DNA of 64,000 nt from NCBI RefSeq assembly GCF_001614315.2, contig NZ_LVEG02000021.1, positions 1 to 64,000 on the forward strand, given 5' to 3'. This stretch comes from Halofilum ochraceum. Lineage in GTDB: Bacteria; Pseudomonadota; Gammaproteobacteria; XJ16; Halofilaceae. The translations under genes and the position numbers were made by a program. Positions 33,859-42,778 of this stretch are shown here, one piece after another (within the stretch, counting starts at the first letter, position 1; each line of letters starts with the position of its first letter). Under the pieces are notes generated by a model. That model had not been told where the DNA came from, ran no database searches, and saw nothing but the letters and a program-made list of their open reading frames with translations.

Positions 33859-34647
33859 ATGAAAAAGAGCACGCGGTTGGTTTCGATGCTGGGGGTTTCG
33901 CTGGTCATGGCCCTGGGGGCCGCGCTGCTCGCCAAGCACTGGCTGCAGGACAGGCTCAACGTACAGGCCGCCCCGGCGGCGGATACCCGATCGGTCGTGG
34001 CCGCGACGCGGGACATCCCCTTCGCCCAGACGATCGAGTCGACGGATCTGCAGGTGATCGAACTGCCGCACCACGCGATACCGAAAGGCAGCTTCGTATC
34101 GATCGATGATGTGGCCGGCGCGGTTGCTACCCAGACGATCTACGGCGGTGAGGTCGTGGTCGGAAAACGGATCGGCAAGAACCTCGGTGGCAGTGCGCTC
34201 GCGGTGGTCGTCGACAAGGGCAAGCGGGCGATCAGCGTGCGCGTGAACGATGTCGTGGGGGTGGCGGGTTTCCTGCTGCCGGGCAATCGCGTGGACGTGC
34301 TGGCATCGAAGGGCGCGGCACGACGTGACGTCAGCTCCGAGACCATCCTCACCGATATCAAGGTCCTCGCCGTCGACCAGATCGTTTCGCCGGAGAAGGA
34401 CGAACCGGTGATCGTCCGCGCCGTGACGCTGGAGGTGACACCGACACAGGCGGAAAAGATCGTCAAGGCGACCCGCGAGGGCGAAGTGCAGCTCACGCTG
34501 CGCAATCCGCTCGATCAGGAACCGGATGTAAAACCGGAACCCGAGCCGCAAAAGGTCGTCAAGCGGACGGTGTACAGAGGACCGAAACATGTGCATGTGC
34601 AGGTGATCCGTGGCACGGACGTAAGTTCAGAACGGGTCAAGGAATGA
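33859..34647 (+). CDS. rcpC: Tad pilus assembly protein RcpC/CpaB
   Basis: A 262-residue envelope protein with one N-terminal membrane segment (LVSMLGVSLVMALGAALLAK). A SAF-domain region follows (SVVAATRDIPFAQTIESTDL, then YGGEVVVGKRI), and then the RcpC/CpaB core (RAISVRVNDVVGVAGFLLPG, ADVLASKG-like NRVDVLASKG). It is thought to connect or modulate the secretin in the periplasm. The ATG at 33859 is chosen because GGGGA lies seven bases upstream. The final residues overlap an ATGA that could start the next gene. Confidence 0.87.
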   Translation: MKKSTRLVSMLGVSLVMALGAALLAKHWLQDRLNVQAAPAADTRSVVAATRDIPFAQTIESTDLQVIELPHHAIPKGSFVSIDDVAGAVATQTIYGGEVVVGKRIGKNLGGSALAVVVDKGKRAISVRVNDVVGVAGFLLPGNRVDVLASKGAARRDVSSETILTDIKVLAVDQIVSPEKDEPVIVRAVTLEVTPTQAEKIVKATREGEVQLTLRNPLDQEPDVKPEPEPQKVVKRTVYRGPKHVHVQVIRGTDVSSERVKE

Positions 34648-34712
34648 ACAGGTCATTCTTGACGGCGCCGCCAAACCGGCCGGCAAAACAATGGAGTGTG
34701 GGGAGAGAAACA

Positions 34713-36395
34713 ATGAGGATGAGGGGCAAACTGAACGGGTTGAGCGCCGCGATCGCCGCCGCCGTATTGGGCAGTGTGGCGACAGGCGACCTTTATGCGC
34801 AATCGTCGGTCGTAACTGCGCCGCTTGACCGTGACGAGCGGTCGTGGCGGACGCTGGCGCAGAACGATCAGGGCAACTCGATGGAGGAGCGCATCCGACG
34901 ACGGATGCAGGCGACTACACCGATGACGGTCATGCCCTACGAGGGTGCGACGGTGCCGGTCAAGGTGGCGATCAACAAGTCGCACGTGCTCGAGTTCCCG
35001 GAAGGAGTTCAGCGTGTATCGATCGGCAACTCCGACATCGCGGATATCCTTGTTGTCCGCTCACGCCAGCTGTACGTGGTCGGCAAATCGATCGGGAGCA
35101 CGAATGTCGTGGTCTGGGACGCCAATGACCGCGTGCAGGGGGTACTGAATGTCGAGGTCACGCAGGACCTCGCCGTGCTCAAGGCGAATCTCCATCAGTT
35201 GTTGCCGGGTGAGCCCGTGGAGGTGAGGTCGTCTTACGGCACGATCGTGCTCAGTGGACAGGTTTCGAGCGCGCCGCGCATGGAGGCGGCGTTGCGTCTC
35301 GCGAACAGTTTCCAGAGCGCGCAGCGAAGTGAGAAAGCGCCCGAAGTACTCAACATGATGCAGGTCGGCGGAGCCCAGCAGGTGATGCTGGACGTCAAGG
35401 TCGCCGAGGTCTCCAGAACCCTGATCAAGCGCTTGAACATCCAGTTCAGCGCCTTCGGTGCGGACGGCTCCTGGAAGCTCGGCGCGGTCAACGGTGGCGC
35501 CGCTTTCCCGGACGCGGTCTTCGACAGTCTGAGCGGGGACGCGCGCATTCCGATTTTCACGGATCCCACTCCGATCGGACCGGCCGTCGAGGAGTTTGCC
35601 CCGAACACGCCCTCCATCGAAAACGCGGGGATCTTTGCCAGCCGCCTGACCGGCAACTCCGTGTTCAACATGGTCATCGATGCGGCCAAGAATGAGGGGC
35701 TTGCCCGCATTCTGGCCGAACCCAACCTGACGACGTTGACGGGGCAGAACGCCGAGTTCCTCGCAGGCGGCGAATTTCCGATTCCGGTACCGAGCGGCGA
35801 CGGCGATGTGGGGATCGAATTCAAGGAGTTCGGTGTCGAACTCGATTTCCGGCCGGTGGTGCTCGACTCCGGCGTTATCAATCTCGACGTCGATGTCTCG
35901 GTGTCCGATCTGGTCACGAGCAATGCCATCGCCGTGGGCTTCCAGACCGATGTATCGCAACAGTTCTTTATCCCGTCGCTGGTCAAGCGCAGCGCGAGTT
36001 CGACAGTCGAACTCGAAAGCGGCAAGACCATCGCGATCGCGGGAATGATCGACGAGAGCCTGCGCGAGAACGTGAACAAATTCCCGGGGCTGGGCGAGTT
36101 GCCGATCATCGGGATGCTGTTCCGCAGCCAGGAATACATCAAGGATCAGACCGAACTCGTCATATTCGTGACTCCGCGGCTCGCGAAACCGATCGCGGTG
36201 GAACGTATGCGGTTGCCGACCGATGACTTCGTCGAACCGACGGGCCTCGAGTACTACCTGCTGGGACGGCACTCGATGCGGCGGCAGGACTCGGGTGAGG
36301 AACGCGATGCCGACCGTCCCGCCAGCCTCGAGTCGCGCCTGACGGCGATGGGCGGCGGATCCGAAGGCCGGTTCGGCCACGATCTCGGGCGTTGA
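34713..36395 (+). CDS. rcpA: Tad outer-membrane secretin RcpA/CpaC
   Basis: A 560-residue secretin. The signal peptide spans about residues 1-30 (AAAVLGSVATGDLYA). The N-terminal domain has the pilus-formation strand set (VAINKSHVLEFPEGVQRVSI, RQLYVVGKSIGSTNVVVWD), a BON-like segment follows, and the secretin core is clear (ILAEPNLTTLTGQNAEFLAG, GGEFPIPVPSG, FGVELDFRPVV, LPIIGMLFRSQ). It forms the outer-membrane channel for the pilus. GGGGAGAG supports ATG 34713; an ATG at 34644 overlapping the rcpC stop would bury the signal peptide. Confidence 0.9.
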   Translation: MRMRGKLNGLSAAIAAAVLGSVATGDLYAQSSVVTAPLDRDERSWRTLAQNDQGNSMEERIRRRMQATTPMTVMPYEGATVPVKVAINKSHVLEFPEGVQRVSIGNSDIADILVVRSRQLYVVGKSIGSTNVVVWDANDRVQGVLNVEVTQDLAVLKANLHQLLPGEPVEVRSSYGTIVLSGQVSSAPRMEAALRLANSFQSAQRSEKAPEVLNMMQVGGAQQVMLDVKVAEVSRTLIKRLNIQFSAFGADGSWKLGAVNGGAAFPDAVFDSLSGDARIPIFTDPTPIGPAVEEFAPNTPSIENAGIFASRLTGNSVFNMVIDAAKNEGLARILAEPNLTTLTGQNAEFLAGGEFPIPVPSGDGDVGIEFKEFGVELDFRPVVLDSGVINLDVDVSVSDLVTSNAIAVGFQTDVSQQFFIPSLVKRSASSTVELESGKTIAIAGMIDESLRENVNKFPGLGELPIIGMLFRSQEYIKDQTELVIFVTPRLAKPIAVERMRLPTDDFVEPTGLEYYLLGRHSMRRQDSGEERDADRPASLESRLTAMGGGSEGRFGHDLGR

Positions 36396-36413
36396 GAACA
36401 AGGGGAGAAACTG

Positions 36414-36668
36414 ATGAAACGGACCTACTGGTGGTTGCCGCTTGTCCTTGGCGGGTTGCTCGGCGGATGCGCGACATCCTCGTCCAGCTTCGAGGATGGT
36501 TTCGGTGATTCCGTCCGCGCGGCGATGAACGAGCAGACCTGGAGCGAGGGCGAGGACGCGCCACCGCTGCGCGGCACCAAGGCGGAAGAGGCGATTTATC
36601 GGTACCACGTCGGTGACGAATCCGGGCAGACGGATGGCGCGACGATGGGACTGAGTCATGGTGAATGA
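36414..36668 (+). CDS. Small Tad-locus lipoprotein
   Basis: An 84-residue protein with a lipoprotein signal (WWLPLVLGGLLGGCATSS, lipobox LGGC). The mature part is about 65 residues, acidic and without a recognised domain. It lies between the secretin and tadZ, a position often taken by a lipoprotein (RcpB or CpaD) that helps place the secretin, though those proteins are usually about 200 residues. It may be a short pilotin-like factor; this is inferred from position only. ATG preceded by AGGGGAGA. Confidence 0.75.
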   Translation: MKRTYWWLPLVLGGLLGGCATSSSSFEDGFGDSVRAAMNEQTWSEGEDAPPLRGTKAEEAIYRYHVGDESGQTDGATMGLSHGE

Positions 36669-36707
36669 ACAGGCAGGCGGCAACCGCTCTGCGGAGGATT
36701 GTCAGAC

Positions 36708-37895
36708 ATGCACTACCGATTGAACGTGCTCGTCGCGGGCAGCTCCGCAAGCGATATCGAGCAGCTTGAGCAGAAACTTCGGCACAACGACAACGTGGCC
36801 GTCCGGCGCAAGCACATCGTCAATGGCCATGCCGATCCATTGCATGACTGTGACGAACTACCGGACGCACTGGTGCTTTCGGTGTCCGGCGGGGGGCATG
36901 CGCAACTGGCGGCGTTGACCGAGCGTGGCGCCGCCCAGCGCCCGCCGCTGCTGGTGGTCGGGCCGCCTGGCAACGTCGACCTCATCCGGACATCCATGCG
37001 TGCCGGGGCGCGTGACTTCCTCGAGGCGCCTGTGTCCGCAACCGATCTGGATCGGTTTATCGATCAGGTGGTGAATGATCGTCGTGCGGAACGGGCGAAA
37101 CGCCGCGCGCGGTTGACCGCGGTGATCAATGCCAAGGGCGGGGCGGGTGGCAGCATGGTGGCGGCCAATCTCGCCCGCAATTCAGCCGCGCGGCCGCACG
37201 GACGTACGCTGCTCATGGACCTGGATGTGCAGTTCGGGACGCTGCCGCTCTACTTCAACCTGGTGCCGCGCAACGGCCTGGTTCGGGCATTGGAACTGGT
37301 CGAGAGTATCGATGCCGTCGCGCTCGAAGGGTACGTGATGTGCCACGAAAGTGGCCTTGACCTGATCGCTTCGGCGCCGGATGACCTCGTGCTTCCCGCT
37401 GAAATTCCCGAGGAACGTATCGATCAGTTGCTCGACGTGGTCGGCTCCGCCTACGACGATATCTTCGTGGATCTGCCGCGCTGGATCGCGGGATCCACGG
37501 CGGTGGTACTCGACCGTGCGGACCGGATACTGATCGTGCTCCAGCAGAGTGTCGCCCACCTGCGCGATACCAAGCGGATGACGCGGATTCTGCAACACGA
37601 CATGGGGGTTGCCGCTTCGCGCCTGGCGCTGGTGGTGAACCGCTTCGACAAGCGCAACGCGGTGACGGAACGCGATATCCGGGAAGCGTTGCCGGCGCTT
37701 GAGCTCTTCACGTTGCCGAATGACTACCGGCTGGTGACGGAGAGTATCAATATGGGCAGCCCGCTCCGTGATCTTTCAAGACGGGCGGCCGTGACCCGAG
37801 ACCTCGAAACGCTCACGGCGAGCATCGGTCGCAGCGAGGGGATAAGCCCGACGGCTCATACCCGGCGATCGCTTTTTTCATGGCTGAGGGCCTGA
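36708..37895 (+). CDS. tadZ: Tad polar localisation ATPase TadZ/CpaE
   Basis: A 395-residue cytoplasmic protein. The N-terminal 125 residues form a degenerate receiver-like domain (RLNVLVAGSSASDIEQLEQK, MRAGARDFLEAPVS). The rest is a MinD/ParA-type ATPase: INAKGGAGGSMVAANLA is the deviant Walker A with its signature Lys143, LLMDLDVQFGTLPLYF is switch I, and DDIFVDLPRW is Walker B. TadZ proteins direct the pilus apparatus to one pole. The ATG at 36708 is favoured by GGAGGA upstream. Confidence 0.9.
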   Translation: MHYRLNVLVAGSSASDIEQLEQKLRHNDNVAVRRKHIVNGHADPLHDCDELPDALVLSVSGGGHAQLAALTERGAAQRPPLLVVGPPGNVDLIRTSMRAGARDFLEAPVSATDLDRFIDQVVNDRRAERAKRRARLTAVINAKGGAGGSMVAANLARNSAARPHGRTLLMDLDVQFGTLPLYFNLVPRNGLVRALELVESIDAVALEGYVMCHESGLDLIASAPDDLVLPAEIPEERIDQLLDVVGSAYDDIFVDLPRWIAGSTAVVLDRADRILIVLQQSVAHLRDTKRMTRILQHDMGVAASRLALVVNRFDKRNAVTERDIREALPALELFTLPNDYRLVTESINMGSPLRDLSRRAAVTRDLETLTASIGRSEGISPTAHTRRSLFSWLRA

Positions 37896-37899
37896 CGTG

Positions 37900-39273
37900 A
37901 TGGAAACCGATTTCGGGATGAACCGGAACGAAAACGCCGATCGGACTTCGAATCGGACCTCATGGCAACGCCGCTTCGAGCGTACCGGTGCGCTTCGCCT
38001 GTCCGGCGAGGAATACGAAGCCAAGCGGCGGATCTTTCAGCGCCTGGTGAAGGTGTTGGACCTCTCCCTGATCGCGAGTCTGTCCGACGAAGAGGCCCGC
38101 TCACAGATCCAGCAGAACGCCGAAACGATCATGGGCGACGAGGCGTTGCCGTTCAACGCCGAACTCAGGCGGCGGATCATCAACGAGCTGCAGGACGAGA
38201 TACTGGGCCTCGGCCCGCTCGAGCCGCTGCTCGCAGACCGCTCCGTTTCCGATATCCTGGTCAACGGTGACAAGACGGTCTACGTCGAGCGCAACGGCCG
38301 GCTTGAGCGCACTGCGGTACGGTTCGACAGCGAACAGCATCTGCGCACGATCATCGACCGGATCGTATCGAGCGTCGGCCGCCGCATCGACGAGTCTTCG
38401 CCCATGGTGGACGCCCGCCTCAAGGATGGCTCGCGCGTGAACGCGATCATACCGCCATTGGCGATCGATGGGCCGCTGCTGTCGATCCGGCGGTTTTCGG
38501 TCGAGCAGTTGACCATGGAGAGCCTGATCGCACTCGGTTCACTCACGGGGCCGGTCGCGCGGCTGCTCGAGTCGATCGTCAAGGCGCGCCTGAACGTGCT
38601 TGTCTCCGGTGGCACGGGCGCCGGGAAGACGACCCTCCTCAATGTGCTGTCGGGATTCATACCGGCCAGCGAACGCATCGTGACGATCGAGGATTCGGCC
38701 GAACTGCAGCTACAGCAGCCGCACGTCGTCCGCCTTGAAACGCGGCCGGAGAACGTCGAGGGCAAGGGCGCGGTGACCCAGCGCGACCTCCTGCGCAACA
38801 GTCTTCGCATGCGCCCCGATCGGATCATTGTCGGTGAGGTGCGTGGTGCTGAAGCGCTGGACATGCTCCAGGCCATGAATACGGGTCACGACGGTTCATT
38901 GACGACGGTCCATGCCAACACGCCACGCGACGCGTTGACGCGTATCGAGAGCATGGTGGCCATGAGCGGGGTGGAATTGCCCCAGGGCCCCCTGCGCTCG
39001 CAGATCGCCTCGGCGCTGGACGTGGTTCTGCAGATCGAGCGCAATGAGGATGGGACGCGACGCCTGCACAGCGTCCAGGAAATCCAGGGACTGGAAGGCG
39101 AAGTCATCACCATGTCCGAGATCTTCCGCTTCGAGCGACGGGGCATCGGCGACGATGGACGGGTACAGGGTCGGTTCACCGCGACCGGCATCGTCCCCCG
39201 CTTCCAGGAGCACCTGCGCAGCCACGGCGTCGATCCGGGCCTCGAAATCTACCGCCCCGGCGAGGAGACCTGA
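37900..39273 (+). CDS. tadA: Tad pilus assembly/retraction ATPase TadA/CpaF
   Basis: A 457-residue hexameric secretion ATPase. Walker [10 protein letters not shown] lies at about 237-245, the Asp box at [17 protein letters not shown], the His box at [14 protein letters not shown] and Walker B at [13 protein letters not shown]. The N-terminal helical region ([20 protein letters not shown]) matches the CpaF/VirB11-like family. It powers pilus polymerisation through TadB and TadC. It begins five bases after the tadZ stop with GAGGG at good spacing, so it is tightly coupled. Confidence 0.93.
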   Translation: METDFGMNRNENADRTSNRTSWQRRFERTGALRLSGEEYEAKRRIFQRLVKVLDLSLIASLSDEEARSQIQQNAETIMGDEALPFNAELRRRIINELQDEILGLGPLEPLLADRSVSDILVNGDKTVYVERNGRLERTAVRFDSEQHLRTIIDRIVSSVGRRIDESSPMVDARLKDGSRVNAIIPPLAIDGPLLSIRRFSVEQLTMESLIALGSLTGPVARLLESIVKARLNVLVSGGTGAGKTTLLNVLSGFIPASERIVTIEDSAELQLQQPHVVRLETRPENVEGKGAVTQRDLLRNSLRMRPDRIIVGEVRGAEALDMLQAMNTGHDGSLTTVHANTPRDALTRIESMVAMSGVELPQGPLRSQIASALDVVLQIERNEDGTRRLHSVQEIQGLEGEVITMSEIFRFERRGIGDDGRVQGRFTATGIVPRFQEHLRSHGVDPGLEIYRPGEET

Positions 39274-39276
39274 GAG

Positions 39277-40260
39277 ATGGAATGGGGAATCTCGGACCAG
39301 CTGATCGTCATCAGCATGATCTTCGTTGCCGTGTTTCTGCTCGTGCAGTCGTTCATGGTCCCCGCGTTCGGAGAAAACCGCCAGGCGCGGAATCGCCTCC
39401 GCCAGCGTCTGCGCAGCATGGCCGATGACGACAGGGCGGGTGCGTCCATTTCACTGGTCCGCAGCGAGTATCTGGGCAAGCTGTCGCCATTTGAACAGAC
39501 GCTCCAGCGTCTCCCCGGGATGCGGCGGCTCGATCGCATGCTCGAGCAGGCAGGGCGGCGAACGCCGGCCTACCGGGTGGTCCTGCTGTCGCTGCTTCTG
39601 GGGAGTGGTGTCACGCTGCTTGTGGTGCAGCTGATCGGCAGTGCGTTGATCGGGATCGCGGCCGGTATTGCCGCGGCATCATGGCCGGTCTTCCGGTTGA
39701 AGATCGAAAAGGCCCGGCGGCTGGCCCGGTTCGAGGAACAGTTCCCCGACGCGCTGACCGTCATGGCACGTGCGCTCAGGGCCGGGCACCCGTTCACGGG
39801 GGCGCTGCAGCTCGTCGGCGAAGAGTTGCAGGCCCCGGTCGGGACCGAATTCGCGAACACCTTCACCGAGATCAACTACGGGGGCGAGGTGCGCGTGGCG
39901 CTGGTGGGAATGCTCGACCGCGTGCCGAGCGTCACGGTCATGGCGTTCGTGAGTTCCGTGCTGGTACAGCGCGACACGGGGGGAAATCTCGCGGAACTCC
40001 TGGAGCAGCTCGCGGCCGTCGTCCGGGGGCGGTTCCGGTTCCACCGCAAGCTTCGTACGCTCTCGGCGGAAGGCCGCATGGCGGCTTGGATACTGGTCCT
40101 GATGCCGTTCGCGCTGGCCGGTGTCCTGTCCTGGGCGAATCCCGAGTTCCTGCCGATGCTGACGACCGATTCGACCGGGCGCCAGCTCGTTATGGTGGCG
40201 TTCGCCCTGATGATCGTCGGGATTCTGTGGCTCCGGCGCATCATCCGGATCGATGTGTAG
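39277..40260 (+). CDS. tadB: Tad inner-membrane platform protein TadB
   Basis: A 327-residue inner-membrane protein of the GspF/PilC-like superfamily, Tad branch. Hydrophobic helices lie at about 8-28, 105-150 and 275-325. The F-domain is RLARFEEQFPDALTVMARAL, ALRAGHPFTGALQLVGEEL and SVLVQRDTGGNLAELLEQL. It forms the platform with TadC on which TadA acts. It starts four bases after the tadA stop. Confidence 0.92.
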   Translation: MEWGISDQLIVISMIFVAVFLLVQSFMVPAFGENRQARNRLRQRLRSMADDDRAGASISLVRSEYLGKLSPFEQTLQRLPGMRRLDRMLEQAGRRTPAYRVVLLSLLLGSGVTLLVVQLIGSALIGIAAGIAAASWPVFRLKIEKARRLARFEEQFPDALTVMARALRAGHPFTGALQLVGEELQAPVGTEFANTFTEINYGGEVRVALVGMLDRVPSVTVMAFVSSVLVQRDTGGNLAELLEQLAAVVRGRFRFHRKLRTLSAEGRMAAWILVLMPFALAGVLSWANPEFLPMLTTDSTGRQLVMVAFALMIVGILWLRRIIRIDV

Positions 40261-40272
40261 AGGAGAATAACA

Positions 40273-41250
40273 ATGGATCAATTGCTGAGCGCATTCTTCG
40301 GTCTCCTCCACGGCTTGACCACGCAGCCCGAGATGGCCCAGCTCGGTTTCGCCGCCATGCTCGGGGTCGCGGTCTTTGTACTTATGGTCGCCGTACTGCT
40401 GCTGGCGACCAGCATCCTCCAGCCGATCCGGTCCCGGCTGCGTCGGCTGGATGCCGAGGATGAAGAGCCCGCTGCCGCGAATGCGCCATTGATCGAACGG
40501 CTGGTTGAACCCATCGGTAATCTGATGCTTCCACGCGCGGAGGAGAGCCGTATACGGGCGAATCAGCGCCTGCGCCACGCCGGGATTCTGTCTTCCGGCG
40601 CGCTCAGCACCTATTTCGGCGTGAAGTTCCTGCTCGCGGTGTTGCTGCCGGCGATCGCGGTGACGCTGTTGCTTGGTTTTACGCGGATGCCGGGGGCACC
40701 GGTGTTGCTGTTCGGCGTGGCGGCCGCGATTGCCGGTTATCTGGCGCCCAACGTCTGGCTCGAATTCGCGGTTCGCGAGCGCACGCGCAGGATACGCCAC
40801 GGCCTCCCCGACGCCCTTGATCTGCTCGTGGCCTGCAGCGAGGCCGGACTCGGCCTCGTCGCGGCCATCCAGCGTGTCGCGGCCGACCTCGAGATCAGCC
40901 ACCCCGAACTGGCCGCCGAACTGCGCCTGTTCGGGATGCAGACCCGTGCGGGCATGAGCAACCGCGATGCGCTGCGCGATCTTGAACACCGCACCGGCGT
41001 GGAGGACGTGCGGGGTCTTGTAACCACGCTGCTGCAGAGTATGCGCTTCGGTACGAGTATCGCTTCGACCCTGCGCATCTATTCCGAAGAAATTCGCGAC
41101 AAGCGTATCCAGCGCGCCGAGGAGCATGCCGCCAAGGTGGGTACCAAGATGCTTTTCCCGCTGGTGCTGTGCATTTTCCCGAGTTTCTTCGTGGTGACGC
41201 TGGGACCGCCCATCCTTGGAGCGGTTCGCGCGTTGAGTGGTTCCGGCTGA
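40273..41250 (+). CDS. tadC: Tad inner-membrane platform protein TadC
   Basis: A 325-residue partner of TadB with the same fold. Helices lie around 20-52, 110-165 and 290-320. The conserved cytoplasmic core reads RIRHGLPDALDLLVACSEAG, GLVAAIQRVAADL, LMQSMRFG-like LLQSMRFGTSIASTLRIYSE and KVGTKMLFPLVLCIFPSFFV. A ribosome-binding site GAGGAG precedes the start by several bases. Together with TadB it probably anchors the ATPase and gathers pilin subunits. Confidence 0.92.
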   Translation: MDQLLSAFFGLLHGLTTQPEMAQLGFAAMLGVAVFVLMVAVLLLATSILQPIRSRLRRLDAEDEEPAAANAPLIERLVEPIGNLMLPRAEESRIRANQRLRHAGILSSGALSTYFGVKFLLAVLLPAIAVTLLLGFTRMPGAPVLLFGVAAAIAGYLAPNVWLEFAVRERTRRIRHGLPDALDLLVACSEAGLGLVAAIQRVAADLEISHPELAAELRLFGMQTRAGMSNRDALRDLEHRTGVEDVRGLVTTLLQSMRFGTSIASTLRIYSEEIRDKRIQRAEEHAAKVGTKMLFPLVLCIFPSFFVVTLGPPILGAVRALSGSG

Positions 41251-41281
41251 ACATGGACCCGGCAAGGGGGAGGTGGGATCA

Positions 41282-42235
41282 GTGAGTGCTTCATGCAGAA
41301 CAAAAACAACCAGGACCGTGGCCATGGCCGCGGCTGCGCTTGTGCTCGCCGGCTGCGCGACGCGATCGCCGTCCGAACGCAGTGACGATGTCTTCTCGAT
41401 TCTGTACGAGGGGAAATCGACCGCGCAGTTCGCCACGTCGTTACCGGTCGGATCGCCCGCGGAGGCCGAGGCACGGGGCGATGCCGCCGCGCGCGACGGC
41501 GAGCTGGACGAGGCGATCTTCGAGTACGTGCGCGGGTTGCGCATCGCCGAGAAAGGATCGCCCGGTATGCTCTACAAGATCGGGATGATTCATGAGCGGC
41601 AGAGCAACACCGAGCTCGCCGCGATTGCCTATCGCTGGGCACTTCGCGCGGATCCCGGACACAGGCCCTCGACGACCCGCCTGGGTCTCATGCTGCTGCG
41701 TCATCGCCAATACGAGGCCGCCGAGCATCGTCTGCGACCCATCGTGGAATCCGGGGCACCGTTCTGGCTCGCGCACAACGGCATGGGCGTGTTGTGTGAT
41801 CTGCGTGGTGATCACCACCAGGCCGCGAACCATTATCGCGACGCCCTCCGGTTCAATCCCGACTCGGCGCTGGTCATGAACAATCTCGGCTACTCGCTGT
41901 ACATGGCGGGAGACTGGGCTGGCGCCGAGAAGATGTTACGGGCGGCCCTGGAGCGTGAAGAGAATTACGACCTGGCCTGGCGCAACCTCGCATTGGTGTG
42001 GGCGCGCAGCGGGGAATACCAGGAGGCCATCGCCGCGCTCCAGCGAACCTCGTCGACCGAGGCTGCCTACAACGACCTGGGCTACGTCGAGATGATGGAT
42101 GGCAATTATCCGGTAGCAACGCGTTTGTTCCACCAGGCCATGGATATATCGCCCCGCTACTATGAGATGGCGGTGGAAAATGAGCGTCGTGCGCAGCGGC
42201 TTATGACCAGAGAGCGTGATCTGGCAAGGCAGTGA
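41282..42235 (+). CDS. tadD: Tad TPR lipoprotein TadD
   Basis: A 317-residue protein starting at GTG with GGGGGAGG upstream. The signal ends in the lipobox LAGC (VAMAAAALVLAGCATRSP), so it is an outer-membrane lipoprotein. Tetratricopeptide repeats follow from about residue 65 (YKIGMIHERQSNTELAAIAY, LVMNNLGYSLYMAGDWAGAE, AWRNLALVWARSGEYQEAIA). In Tad systems TadD acts as a pilotin-like or scaffolding factor for the secretin. It sits 31 bases after tadC. Confidence 0.9.
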   Translation: MSASCRTKTTRTVAMAAAALVLAGCATRSPSERSDDVFSILYEGKSTAQFATSLPVGSPAEAEARGDAAARDGELDEAIFEYVRGLRIAEKGSPGMLYKIGMIHERQSNTELAAIAYRWALRADPGHRPSTTRLGLMLLRHRQYEAAEHRLRPIVESGAPFWLAHNGMGVLCDLRGDHHQAANHYRDALRFNPDSALVMNNLGYSLYMAGDWAGAEKMLRAALEREENYDLAWRNLALVWARSGEYQEAIAALQRTSSTEAAYNDLGYVEMMDGNYPVATRLFHQAMDISPRYYEMAVENERRAQRLMTRERDLARQ

Positions 42236-42283
42236 TGCTCGTCGGGTCCGGACGTACGGGCGAAATCGGGGTGGGTCCTGAAA

Positions 42284-42745
42284 ATGAATAGGAAATGCAG
42301 GCGCTGGCAAAAGGGCACGGAACTTGTCGAGTTCGCGTTCACCTCGATATTCCTGTTTATGCTCCTGTTTGGAATTATCGAGTTCAGCATCGTGCTGTAC
42401 GACAAGGCGACGATCACCAACGCCAGCCGCGAAGGGGCGCGGACCGGCATCCTGTTTCGCCAGGGGACGCGGACCATCGGTGGCCTCACGAGTGAAGATG
42501 ATGCCATCGAGGCGGCGGTACGGGACTATGCGGACGCTTACCTTATATCCCTTGGGGGGCCGGCAACGCTGGACGTACAGATTCAGCGTACTGATCGTAA
42601 TGGAGATGGCGCCTTCAACGCCGGTGATGAACTTACGGTGAGCGCAATTTACCCGTACGATTTCCTGCTCCTGCCGGCCTTCGCGAATTCGATGATCGGC
42701 GGCGTTCGGAACATCGCCGCTACTTCGGTGATGCGTGCGGAGTAG
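42284..42745 (+). CDS. tadE: Tad minor pseudopilin TadE
   Basis: A 153-residue protein with a short charged leader and a type IV-like cleavage site: KG, then TELVEF, then a hydrophobic helix (AFTSIFLFMLLFGIIEFSIV). The Glu at position +5 of the mature form is retained, so it should be processed by TadV. The remaining domain (ATITNASREGARTGILFRQG and beta strands) is the TadE-like fold. It is probably a minor subunit at the pilus base or tip. Confidence 0.88.
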   Translation: MNRKCRRWQKGTELVEFAFTSIFLFMLLFGIIEFSIVLYDKATITNASREGARTGILFRQGTRTIGGLTSEDDAIEAAVRDYADAYLISLGGPATLDVQIQRTDRNGDGAFNAGDELTVSAIYPYDFLLLPAFANSMIGGVRNIAATSVMRAE

Positions 42746-42778
42746 ATGGTGCATTGTTCAACCAGAGGAGATTTCGCA

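Noticed and set aside
32389-34596. Minus-strand open frame of 735 codons opposite tadV, the AAA ATPase and rcpC
   Set aside because: It mirrors coding genes with clear motifs on the plus strand and has no family resemblance.
35061-36683. Minus-strand open frame of 540 codons opposite the secretin
   Set aside because: A shadow of the secretin and lipoprotein genes, without start-site signals or motifs.
39679-41544. Long minus-strand open frame (621 codons) opposite tadB, tadC and tadD
   Set aside because: It is antisense to three well-supported Tad genes, is His/Arg/Gln-rich with no recognisable domain, and arises from GC-rich codon bias.
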